The notes: generated by a model from the sequence alone, not told the origin. A DNA stretch of 9,117 bases from an uncultured Clostridia bacterium (GCA_946186175.1 CAMHMG010000119.1:1-9117); one strand, 5' to 3'. Counted from the first letter of the stretch, positions 1 through 7,526 are shown. Numbers and translations are program-made.

Positions 1-1102
1 CACCGATGATCTCCTTGCCGTTATCAAGCTCAATGAGTTCATCATCATCCCAGTCTCCCTCATCAATATACTCCTCACAGTTTGCAACTCTGATAACTAA
101 TGTGTTACTCTCTGATTGTCCGCAGCCTGTACAAATAAATGATACCATGCTCGTTAATACAAGCAGAAGTACTATCGACTTTATTGAATTCTTAATTGTT
201 TTATCACTTTCACCGGATTCAAGCTCTTTTAAGAGTTCAATCTCTTCCGCATTTATCTTACTCTTTTTCTTCTTCTCTCTGCGGTATGCCACAAAACTTC
301 CCTTCTTACCTATGCTCTCAACGCCTCCGGGGATTACGTTCATTGCTATGACAGCAAGCACCACTGCGAGAAATATAACTGTCGACAACGCCCACAGCGC
401 TGTCTTAATAGTCGTCTGTGCACCCTTAGTAGCATTTACCACATAAGTGCTTATTGTATTAAATACCGCAGGCTTAGTATATGTGGTTATGAAATAATCA
501 TCCAATGTAAGAGTAACCGAGGTCATGAAGCCGGACAAAATACCCGGTACAAGCTCAGGCAGAACCACCTTCCAAAGTGCACGGAAAGGAGTACATCCAA
601 GATCAAGTGCAGCCTCATAGAGATTCGGATCCATCGCCTTAAGTCTCGGTGCCACAGACAGATATACGAAAGGTGTGCAAAGCGAAGAAAGTCCCACAAC
701 AAGCGGAATATATGTGTCTTTATTCAAATTAAGAAATACAATGAGCAAAATGCACACTGAAAAACCAGTTACTACATCCGCATTGACCACAGGGATCTGA
801 TTGACAAGTTCCATACCCTTTCTAGTCATCTTCTTACTATAAAAAATACCGATCGCACCCAAAGTGCCAAGTATCGTTGATATCACGGATACGATAAGCG
901 CAAGATATATAGTTCCCCATATCATTGATGTAAGATCGGGGGTTGTAAAAAGTGTCCTGTAATTTTGAAGAGAAAACCCTCTCAATGCGCCTATTGTTGT
1001 GGACTTTGTAAAACTGTACACGGCAAGTATCAATATCGGAAGATAGAGAAATGCCAGCACAAATGCAAGCCAGATTCCTTTAAGTAATTTCTTGTTTTCC
1101 AT
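1..1102 (-). CDS. potC: PotC-PotD fusion: polyamine-type ABC permease joined to its substrate-binding protein (3' end beyond window)
   Basis: I translated this frame by hand: it is open from the ATG at 1102 to the window edge (367 residues visible, no stop). Residues 1-262 are a PotC-type inner-membrane permease with several hydrophobic segments. The cytoplasmic EAA loop that docks on the ATPase is at about 163-191 (EAALDLGCTPFRALWKVVLP). A Lys-rich charged linker (about 266-306) is followed by a second hydrophobic segment (307-326) ending in TGC at 325-327, which resembles a lipoprotein signal. The next residues, including NTLVIRVANCEEYID, match the start of mature PotD-like binding proteins. 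Permease and binding protein are therefore one polypeptide, with the binding domain outside the membrane. The start is supported by AAAGG at 1113-1117, 10 nt upstream, and by in-frame stops just before the ATG. It lies 25 bp after potB. The family is clear; spermidine/putrescine as substrate is inferred from family only. Confidence 0.88.
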   Translation of the reverse strand, partial: MENKKLLKGIWLAFVLAFLYLPILILAVYSFTKSTTIGALRGFSLQNYRTLFTTPDLTSMIWGTIYLALIVSVISTILGTLGAIGIFYSKKMTRKGMELVNQIPVVNADVVTGFSVCILLIVFLNLNKDTYIPLVVGLSSLCTPFVYLSVAPRLKAMDPNLYEAALDLGCTPFRALWKVVLPELVPGILSGFMTSVTLTLDDYFITTYTKPAVFNTISTYVVNATKGAQTTIKTALWALSTVIFLAVVLAVIAMNVIPGGVESIGKKGSFVAYRREKKKKSKINAEEIELLKELESGESDKTIKNSIKSIVLLLVLTSMVSFICTGCGQSESNTLVIRVANCEEYIDEGDWDDDELIELDNGKEIIG

Positions 1103-1127
1103 TTATCAGTTACCTTTCATGATGATT

Positions 1128-1919
1128 TTACAATCCCTGTACCGTCGGCTTATCAAGCTCTTCTTTTGAAAGTTTAGAACTGATCGCCGATATGATTATT
1201 ATAAGCAGCAACAATATTACAGAGATCATTGATCCGTTATGCCAATCATAAGAACTAAAGTAGCTTCCGATAAGGCTACCCATAATAAATGTACTGTTGT
1301 ATACCATATCAAGCACAACATAATTAGTCATAGCAGGAAGGAATACCATTGTCACTCCGCTGATGATTCCCGGCATTGACATCGGAATAACGATCTTTAC
1401 CAGTATCTGCACAGGTTTAGCACCGAGATCTGCCGCAGCCTCGATCACATTGTCATCAAGCTTAGATAGCGATGTATATAATGGCATTATCATAAACGGC
1501 AGAAAATCGTATGTCATACAAAGCACCGTATTCATAAACGGATGGTAAGCAAGATTACCTTCAAGCATACTTAACACTTCTTTAAGAGCAGTTATTCTCA
1601 ATGTAAAGTTGATCCACATAGGCATTACAAACAGAACAAGAATCACATCCGCCCTCTTAAACGGCCCCTTTGCAAGAATATACGCTGTCGGATATGCAAG
1701 TATTAGACACACAAGCGTCGTTGACAGCGCAATTACCACACTGTAAAACAATGTTCCCAAAGTCTTTCCGTTCGTAAAGAAACTTCGAAAATTATCTATG
1801 GTCAAATTCCCATCATCACCGGTAAATGCATAATAGCACACTACCAGCAGTGGCAATACCACGAACAAAATCATGTATATGATATACGGAATTGAAAGCT
1901 TACTTCTGGTGAATTTCAT
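1128..1919 (-). CDS. potB: PotB-like ABC transporter permease (spermidine/putrescine type)
   Basis: This is a 263-residue integral membrane permease of a PotABCD-type importer, close to the usual length of this family. Hydrophobic segments appear near residues 9-31, 55-83, 91-108, 130-150, 185-205 and 230-248. The EAA loop is at 160-188 (EAAADLGAKPVQILVKIVIP) and is the docking site for PotA. The frame is open further upstream to an ATG at 1943. I prefer the ATG at 1919, because the purine-rich stretch AGAGGAG (1930-1936) is then a properly spaced ribosome binding site instead of coding sequence, and the protein starts with the usual short basic segment before its first membrane helix. It pairs with the PotC half of the next gene, 25 bp downstream. 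Unusually, 243 bp separate it from potA, mostly occupied by a large inverted repeat. Confidence 0.9.
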   Translation of the reverse strand: MKFTRSKLSIPYIIYMILFVVLPLLVVCYYAFTGDDGNLTIDNFRSFFTNGKTLGTLFYSVVIALSTTLVCLILAYPTAYILAKGPFKRADVILVLFVMPMWINFTLRITALKEVLSMLEGNLAYHPFMNTVLCMTYDFLPFMIMPLYTSLSKLDDNVIEAAADLGAKPVQILVKIVIPMSMPGIISGVTMVFLPAMTNYVVLDMVYNSTFIMGSLIGSYFSSYDWHNGSMISVILLLLIIIISAISSKLSKEELDKPTVQGL

Positions 1920-1929
1920 ATTTGTTCTT

Positions 1930-1936
1930 CTCCTCT
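1930..1936 (-). promoter_or_regulatory. Ribosome binding site that decides the potB start
   Basis: AGAGGAG ends 10 nt before the ATG at 1919; the GGAGAAG register is 7 nt away. If translation began at the upstream in-frame ATG (1943), this motif would encode the Gln-Arg-Arg-Arg stretch and that ATG would have no comparable Shine-Dalgarno. This favours the 263-residue PotB. Confidence 0.7.
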
Positions 1937-1956
1937 GATTCAAACATATTATACGT

Positions 1957-2162
1957 GCAATTGCGAAACTTCATTTCCCCTTTCTTGAGTTGTGCATTTT
2001 ATATAGCCCCATAACAGACACGCTTCCGCTCTGTCTCCGTCGTAGTGGTACTAAATTCGCACGTTGTGCTCATTAAGTACCAACGACTGCGCCAAGGTCT
2101 GCTTATGGCTGCTATACAAAGCGCACAACTCATATACAAATTTCAATAAGTTCCGCAATTGC
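1957..2162 (-). repeat. 206-bp nested imperfect inverted repeat between potA and potB (MITE-like element or structured RNA)
   Basis: The two halves pair in nested blocks. 1957-1971 pairs with 2148-2162 (14 of 15; ends GCAATTGCG/CGCAATTGC). GAGTTGTGC 1987-1995 pairs with GCACAACTC 2123-2131. 1996-2007 pairs with 2111-2122. CCATAA 2009-2014 and CAGAC 2015-2019 pair with 2103-2108 and 2097-2101. GTCGT 2039-2043 pairs with ACGAC 2083-2087. TGGTACT 2046-2052 pairs with AGTACCA 2076-2082. GCAC 2059-2062 and GTGC 2066-2069 close a GTT loop. Mismatches at 1966/2153, 1996/2122 and 2001/2117 become U-G wobbles in RNA read from the minus strand, the direction of the pot genes; one (1997/2121) does not. 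The outer end abuts the potA stop codon. I see no credible ORF inside. It could be an inserted palindromic repeat, an mRNA-stabilising or attenuating structure, or an unnamed ncRNA. The structure is directly visible; its role is inference. Confidence 0.85.
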
Positions 2163-3596
2163 CTATATCAAATTATATTCAATACCTTCCTCCGGAACCA
2201 CTACACTTACATAGTCTCCGATATTCCACAGATAATCGTCATCAGCATAATAGTCAATCTCATTCTTGCTTCTTACGATATAACTGTAATGGTCACCTTT
2301 ATAAATGATTGAAATGATATGTCCCTGAACAATTCCTTCATCGGCATTATCGGACAAGTCTGATTTTTCAGGATCAAAGTAAGCATCTATCTTCTTTCCG
2401 GTCGTATCAATCAGAGTTCCGTTCTTAGCATAAAGCGCTCCGTCCTTCATCACGGAATCCGCAAAGAGTTTTGTAAGATCTATATTCATAGAGAAATCAA
2501 CAAACTGTACATTGAATTCCTCATCAATGACTCCTGCAAAATGATTCTTATGAATATTGTAAGGAACAACATGAATTCCGTCAGGATCAATGGAAATACC
2601 AACCTCAGTATCTTCAGGAATCTCCTTCTGGCTCTGCGCCGTGAACTCATATTTTCCACACATTATAAGAATCTCATAATATATTCCCTTAAAAATCGAA
2701 GAATACACCTTTCCTTTAAGCATACCCTTTTCCGGATCTACCAGATGCACATTTTCCGGTCTTATCATCGCCTCAATCTTCGTATCTACCGGATAATCAT
2801 CAACGCAGTCAAAATCAGTATGACAGAATCTGACCTTGCCCGAACCCACCATTCTTCCGTTAAAGATGTTACTCTCGCCGATAAAGTCGGCAACAAACAC
2901 ATTAGACGGTGTATCATATATCTCCTCAGGTGTACCCACCTGCTGAATCTTACCATCTGACATAACGACGATCTTGTCAGACATGGTAAGCGCCTCTTCC
3001 TGATCGTGGGTAACAAAGATAAATGTTATACCTAATTCTCTATGCATCTCCTTAAGCTCAAGCTGCATTTCTTTACGCATCTTATAGTCCAATGCTCCAA
3101 GCGGTTCGTCAAGAAGAAGGATCTCAGGCTCATTGACGATAGCCCTTGCTATCGCAATACGCTGCTGCTGTCCACCGGAAAGTGTAGCGACTCCCCTTTT
3201 CTCAAAGCCTTCAAGATCAACTATCTCAAGTGCCTTCTTCACCTTTTCATCTATTGTCTTCTTGTCTAATTTCTTAATCTTAAGACCAAAAGCGATGTTA
3301 TCGTATATATTCATGCTTGGAAAAAGCGCATACTTCTGGAATACCGTATTGATCGGTCTCTTATCCGGAGGAAGCTTACTGATATCTTCACCATGAAGCA
3401 ATATCTGTCCGTCTGTCGGAGTCTCAAAACCGCCTATCATACGAAGAATTGTAGTCTTTCCGCATCCTGAAGGACCAAGCAGAGTAACAAATTCTCCCTT
3501 CTTAATCTCAAGATTAAGATTGTCAATTACCATGGTCTCCCTGTCAAAGGACTTGGAAATATTTTTAAGTTCTATTATTGTGTTATTCTCCGGCAT
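2163..3596 (-). CDS. potA: PotA-like ABC transporter ATP-binding protein with extended, apparently duplicated TOBE region
   Basis: This is the cytoplasmic ATPase driving the polyamine-type importer. Visible motifs are Walker A GPSGCGKT (41-48), Q-loop around Gln87 (TVFQKYALFP), signature LSGGQQQR (139-146), Walker B ILLLDEP (159-165), D-loop GALD (167-170) and switch His197 (VTHDQEEA). All catalytic positions are present. A regulatory TOBE-type region follows (about 240-345, including AMIRPENVHLV at 276-286). At 477 residues it is about 100 longer than typical PotA. The extra C-terminus ends in a segment (about 420-477, GIVQGHIISIIYKGDHYSYI) that resembles residues 292-345 of the same protein (MLKGKVYSSIFKGIYYEI), so it looks like a second TOBE copy. 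The ATG at 3596 has GGAGG at 3605-3609, 8 nt upstream. It is followed directly by the inverted repeat, then potB. Confidence 0.93.
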   Translation of the reverse strand: MPENNTIIELKNISKSFDRETMVIDNLNLEIKKGEFVTLLGPSGCGKTTILRMIGGFETPTDGQILLHGEDISKLPPDKRPINTVFQKYALFPSMNIYDNIAFGLKIKKLDKKTIDEKVKKALEIVDLEGFEKRGVATLSGGQQQRIAIARAIVNEPEILLLDEPLGALDYKMRKEMQLELKEMHRELGITFIFVTHDQEEALTMSDKIVVMSDGKIQQVGTPEEIYDTPSNVFVADFIGESNIFNGRMVGSGKVRFCHTDFDCVDDYPVDTKIEAMIRPENVHLVDPEKGMLKGKVYSSIFKGIYYEILIMCGKYEFTAQSQKEIPEDTEVGISIDPDGIHVVPYNIHKNHFAGVIDEEFNVQFVDFSMNIDLTKLFADSVMKDGALYAKNGTLIDTTGKKIDAYFDPEKSDLSDNADEGIVQGHIISIIYKGDHYSYIVRSKNEIDYYADDDYLWNIGDYVSVVVPEEGIEYNLI

Positions 3597-3604
3597 TAAT
3601 TATT

Positions 3605-3609
3605 CCTCC
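3605..3609 (-). promoter_or_regulatory. Ribosome binding site of potA
   Basis: GGAGG lies 8 nt before the potA ATG (3596). It sits between the stop of the displaced surface-protein tail (3619-3621) and potA. The tail ends only 22 bp before potA, so potA is packed tightly behind the surface-protein locus. Confidence 0.75.
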
Positions 3610-3618
3610 GCATCAATC

Positions 3619-3812
3619 TTATTTCGTCTTAAATTTAACTGTCTTTTTGACACCTTTCATGTCAGTGACCACAAGTTTGTTCATCTTTCCCTTTTTATAT
3701 AAAATTTTCTTATACTTACTCAATTTAAAAGATATTTTCGTTTTTCCTGATTTTATATTTAACTTCTTTCCGTTAATAGTAATAGTCTTTATTTTGTCCA
3801 CATCAGTTATTT
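3619..3812 (-). pseudogene. Frame-displaced C-terminal domain of the large secreted protein
   Basis: This 60-odd-residue Lys-rich stretch is not an independent gene. Its only start-like codon is GTG at 3801, with no ribosome binding site. It continues the upstream protein exactly in the -1 frame: the upstream product ends KKSYKIK-stop, and re-reading one A of the AAA at 3810-3812 gives KIK-ITDVDKIKTITINGKK, running on to MNKLVVTDMKGVKKTVKFKTK and a stop at 3619-3621. The pattern, with a DxDxIKxITINGKK block and a KLVVTDxKGxKKTVKF block, looks like the small beta-sandwich tail found at the C-terminus of clostridial surface proteins (family recognition from memory). A one-base deletion, a read error in an A-run, or ribosomal slippage would all explain it. 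If restored, the protein would have 1299 residues. Confidence 0.75.
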
Positions 3813-6800
3813 AATTTTATATGATTTTTTGTATGTTTTTTTATTTTTTATATTGATAGTGGTTGTCGTATTACCGGTCTTATTATCTCCCGGTGTCTGC
3901 GTACTGCTGTCTTCCTTTTTTTCCTCTGCGCCGGTCGGCGTCTGCGCACTGCCGTCTTCCTTTTTTCCCTCTGTACCGGTTGGCGTCTGCGCGCTGCCGT
4001 CTTCCTTTTTTCCCTCTGTACCAGTTGGCGTCTGCGCGCTGCCGTCTTCCTTTTTTTCCTCTGTGCCAGTTGGCGTCTGTGCACTGCCGTCCGCATCTTT
4101 CTTTGATTCATCAGATGATTCAACACTCTTATATATTAATTTCCCATTTTCAACTGTTTTCTTGTTAAAATTATCAAAATCATCACTAAAGAAGAACATG
4201 AATCCCATTTTTTCACGACAGCTTTCATCATCTCCTATATGAGCAATCACTGTGCCCTCACTAATTGTCAACAGATTCTTTGTAAGCAGCCAGTTATTCT
4301 CCTCAACGCACTCATCATATAAATCGTCATAAGCATATAATTTAATATGCCATAACATATTTTTCATACTATTTTTCACTTCAAATGAAGCCAGATCGTT
4401 TCCCGTCTTTCTGAGAAATACGTTACCCAAAAGCCCCGTAGCATTATCTACAGACAAACTTCCGTCATTAATATAGATATTATCCTGATATATATTAAGC
4501 ACATTTACCCCGCTTATAGAACCATTAACAACAAGATTACAATAATATTCCATCTCGCAGTCATAGTCATCATCGCCCTTAGGCGTAATATTCTTTAATT
4601 GTCCAACATACATATTGTCAACGCCATCTATATTCAGATTAATGTATGAAAGATTAGCAGTTGTGATCGAAGAATTAACCGCAGTTAATTTTTTGCCGCT
4701 TATTGAAGAATCATTTATTATGAAATTATGGTCGTTATCAATAAGTTCCACCTGCTCCTGTTTTAGTATAAATGGGACATTCACAAGCATAAGATCACAC
4801 GAAAGGTTAATTGTATTACCTGTATACTCGACAGGAGTATTATTGCCATCACCACATATACTTATTCCGGATGCCAATGTCAGTTCCGGAACTTTATCAA
4901 TTGACCATTTCCCCTGTGGATACAAGGCAATGTAACCCTGTTCACCGGAAAGTCTGGTTTCTATATCTTCAACATCAACGAAGCCGCCAAGGTCCCTGAC
5001 TTCCACTTCATATCTAGAGTCAGAATACAATCTTGCATATATTGGATAGCCCGTTTTAGGAATTGTCGTGATATCACTCTTAGCATCACAACGACTGCAA
5101 TGATGTGATTTTGATCCCTGAGATTCGTATCCCGGTTCAACATCCACTATCCATTCGCTTCCAAAATCATGTCCAAGTGCTTCCTTAAAATTTTCTGTCT
5201 TTTCTTTGCCACAAATTGTACAGACACTCTTTATATATCCATCGGTAGTACACGAGACAGTCTTTTCCTCCGAAATTACATAATTGTGTTCAAGCCCAAT
5301 CTCATCACAACTATTAATTCCCTTTTTCAATATCGGACGATATACATAATCCTTCTCGTTACCACACTTTTTACATTTCTTAGTATAATATCCAGCCTTC
5401 TCAAAATCGGCAATAATATCTATCTCTTCAAAATCATGATCACATGTTGTTTCCGTTCTGTGATAAAACTCACAATTTTCAGATTTTAAATCAACTGAAC
5501 TATTAGAATATGATGTTCTCATCAATCTTGCATTTTCACAATAAGCAAGGTTGTTCTTAAACACAATCCCATCTGAGTAACCATCTACGGTAACACCCTC
5601 TAAACTGTATGCAACGTAAGGGCAAAAACATCCATGAACATACCCCTCACCTATATTAGCCGCTATATTATCCGATATATTGATCGTACCAGCCTTGATC
5701 GAATGATTCCAATCCTGAACACTTATCCCCTGACCACAGCGAACAACAACATTATTCGTATATGTAACTGTCCCCGCAAGACTAACACTAACACCGGCCG
5801 ACTCAGCAGTAATAGCATTACCGTCAATATCGTGACAATAGCAATTCTTAACAACACAGTTATTGAAAACACCTGATATTCCGTCACCCGCCATGAAACC
5901 GTCAGTTCCGGGAGTCTCGCTTTTGTAATTAAGGACTGAATTACCGCCATACCCAATCTCACAGTTCTGAACATATATATTTTCAGTCGAAAGACTGTTA
6001 CTTCCCGATGATCCTACAGATCCAATACCAAGATCACCAAAATAAAGAATAGAAAGATTATCAAGCGTACAATTCTGTTTTGCACGGAATATAGGCATCC
6101 AGTCATTCTCTTTATTTGTAGTCTCAAATTCTATCTCTGTGTATATACTTCCCGGATTACCGGAATCACATCTAAGGTATAATAGACCCGCATAATTTAA
6201 GATATATCTTGATATAGGATATTCTCTTCCACTATAGTAGATCATACAGCAGAAATCCAAATCATCAGACAGTTGTGTTTTGTAGTTAAAGATACTTCCC
6301 GGATCATCAAATACAACATAATTCTGCTTTTCAACAGACCACCAATTATATACTCTATTGGCCCATGAACTTCCGTTATTGAAGATGATTCCGCCAACAT
6401 CCGTTATGTCCTTATAAAACTTCCAAATCTTCTCACCTTTATTGCCTTCATATGCCAATTCCCATTTATCAGATGAAGCACCGCTCTCCATAGATCCGTA
6501 GAATTTCGGCTTATCCCCAACTCCATATGCGGAATACACAACACCTTCAACGCAGATATATGTTTCTCCACGCCACACATCACCACGCTTGAAAAACACC
6601 GCATCTCCACTCTTTAACGGATTGTTGTTAACATATGCCTGACTATGAACTCTATCTAAGGTTTTGAAAGGCTTCTCCGGTGACAAACCATCGTTATCAT
6701 CATCACCTTCCGATGAAGATACATAGTAAGCCGTACCACTATAACTAGCACCTGCCACTGCTGTATCTGCTTTAACAATATCGCTATTGCTATCTGCTAT

Positions 6801-7517
6801 CTCGTCAATCCTATTCTGAACAGCAGCAGCTATCTCTGTTTTTTTATCAGCACTGCATTTTACAAAATCAGCTTCATAGAAACGAATTACTGAATGGATA
6901 GCCTCTTTCACCGTAAATGCATTGTCAACATTAATACTGCCATCCGACGAATCTCTTTCAAATACAGGCTTCATGTTTACAAGAGAATACTCCTGCATAG
7001 CATACAGATATGCCGCTCTATAAAACGGATAAAATGTCTTTGTACCGGCAGATGTCTCAAAAGGAGCAGTATCTTCTGAATTACTCCAACAATCATATTT
7101 ATTCTCTAAATTATTAACTATACCATCCGGACTTTGCGGATATACTTCAACTATTCCGTTAGCCACCTTACCCTCGTCCATAACTACTGCAGCTTCATAA
7201 ATGGCCATAATGGCATCACCTTTTGTTATTGCTTTATCTGATGCCATAATATCTTTTACAAGCTCATCCCACTCCGATAGTTTCTCAGGATTGTAGTTAT
7301 TAATAATTCTTCTGATCATCAAACAGTAATCCGGATATGTAATAGGATCATCTAAGCAAGTTGGCAAGGCAAGATTTTCAGGAGTAAGCGATAAATCTAT
7401 TGCTTTCTGAACTTCTGCGTCAATTTCATCCGCTTTTACATATAACGCATTTGTAACAAAACAATTCAGCATAGTTAATACACAAACAATACTAATAATT
7501 ATCTTTGCAGCCTTCAC
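3807..7517 (-). CDS. Large secreted beta-helix surface protein, C-terminally truncated by a frame change
   Basis: This is a 1236-residue exported protein of unknown function. Residues 1-29 are a signal peptide with a likely VKA-D cleavage site. About 35-215 is a helical region with segments such as AITKGDAIMAIYEAA (96-110) and AFTVKEAIHSVIRFYEA (200-216), reminiscent of SLH-like cell-wall modules. About 260-690 is a right-handed parallel beta-helix: it opens with YYVSSSEGDDDNDGLSPEKPFKTLD and has FFKRGDVWRGE (308-318), as in secreted polysaccharide lyases and related carbohydrate-active proteins. Later rungs are rich in Asn, Gly and Val. About 690-822 holds three Cys-x2-Cys modules (715-718, 766-769, 807-810). 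About 825-1130 is a second Asn/Asp-rich beta region. Then come 15-residue repeats (1143-1202) and a short basic end. There is no LPxTG motif. A carbohydrate-binding or cleaving surface role is inference; I cannot assign catalytic residues. GTG start, 47 bp after proS. Confidence 0.85.
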   Translation of the reverse strand: MKAAKIIISIVCVLTMLNCFVTNALYVKADEIDAEVQKAIDLSLTPENLALPTCLDDPITYPDYCLMIRRIINNYNPEKLSEWDELVKDIMASDKAITKGDAIMAIYEAAVVMDEGKVANGIVEVYPQSPDGIVNNLENKYDCWSNSEDTAPFETSAGTKTFYPFYRAAYLYAMQEYSLVNMKPVFERDSSDGSINVDNAFTVKEAIHSVIRFYEADFVKCSADKKTEIAAAVQNRIDEIADSNSDIVKADTAVAGASYSGTAYYVSSSEGDDDNDGLSPEKPFKTLDRVHSQAYVNNNPLKSGDAVFFKRGDVWRGETYICVEGVVYSAYGVGDKPKFYGSMESGASSDKWELAYEGNKGEKIWKFYKDITDVGGIIFNNGSSWANRVYNWWSVEKQNYVVFDDPGSIFNYKTQLSDDLDFCCMIYYSGREYPISRYILNYAGLLYLRCDSGNPGSIYTEIEFETTNKENDWMPIFRAKQNCTLDNLSILYFGDLGIGSVGSSGSNSLSTENIYVQNCEIGYGGNSVLNYKSETPGTDGFMAGDGISGVFNNCVVKNCYCHDIDGNAITAESAGVSVSLAGTVTYTNNVVVRCGQGISVQDWNHSIKAGTINISDNIAANIGEGYVHGCFCPYVAYSLEGVTVDGYSDGIVFKNNLAYCENARLMRTSYSNSSVDLKSENCEFYHRTETTCDHDFEEIDIIADFEKAGYYTKKCKKCGNEKDYVYRPILKKGINSCDEIGLEHNYVISEEKTVSCTTDGYIKSVCTICGKEKTENFKEALGHDFGSEWIVDVEPGYESQGSKSHHCSRCDAKSDITTIPKTGYPIYARLYSDSRYEVEVRDLGGFVDVEDIETRLSGEQGYIALYPQGKWSIDKVPELTLASGISICGDGNNTPVEYTGNTINLSCDLMLVNVPFILKQEQVELIDNDHNFIINDSSISGKKLTAVNSSITTANLSYINLNIDGVDNMYVGQLKNITPKGDDDYDCEMEYYCNLVVNGSISGVNVLNIYQDNIYINDGSLSVDNATGLLGNVFLRKTGNDLASFEVKNSMKNMLWHIKLYAYDDLYDECVEENNWLLTKNLLTISEGTVIAHIGDDESCREKMGFMFFFSDDFDNFNKKTVENGKLIYKSVESSDESKKDADGSAQTPTGTEEKKEDGSAQTPTGTEGKKEDGSAQTPTGTEGKKEDGSAQTPTGAEEKKEDSSTQTPGDNKTGNTTTTINIKNKKTYKKSYKIK
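3891..4091 (-). repeat. 45-bp in-frame tandem repeat (four copies plus a partial fifth)
   Basis: Four 45-bp units with exact spacing encode the 15-residue unit DGSAQTPTGTEEKKE (residues 1143-1157, 1158-1172, 1173-1187, 1188-1202). A degenerate partial copy (DSSTQTP) follows. Copies differ only at a few positions (E/G at 12, T/A at 10). The low-complexity, Thr/Pro/Gln/Lys/Glu-rich stretch is a likely flexible linker between the beta-rich ectodomain and the C-terminal domain. Nearly identical DNA units imply recent expansion and possible copy-number variation. Confidence 0.93.
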
Positions 7518-7526
7518 AATCCATCA

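Noticed and set aside
6..446. Plus-strand open frame of 146 codons, Ser-rich
   Set aside because: It is antisense to the PotC-PotD fusion frame, which is open throughout and has clear family motifs.
1945..2170. Target-site duplication flanking the inverted repeat (TATA at 1950-1953 and 2164-2167)
   Set aside because: Both flanks are AT-rich, the two copies sit at different distances from the repeat ends, and one overlaps the potA stop. This is not enough to claim transposition.
3696..3723. Possible promoter for potA on the minus strand (TTGAGT, 16 nt, TATATA)
   Set aside because: The match is weak and lies in an AT-rich Lys-coding stretch where such matches arise by chance.
3807..3830. Programmed -1 frameshift with a canonical X-XXY-YYZ heptamer
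   Set aside because: In the zero frame the codons before the stop are AAA ATT AAA, which do not form a canonical slippery heptamer. I saw no obvious stimulatory hairpin just downstream, so mutation or read error is simpler.
3891..4091. CRISPR-like regular repeats
   Set aside because: The units are contiguous with no spacers and keep an open reading frame, so they are a coding tandem repeat.
4615..4935. Plus-strand open frame of about 106 codons
   Set aside because: It lies fully within the minus-strand secreted-protein gene, has no ribosome binding site or recognisable domain, and mirrors the codon pattern of the real frame.
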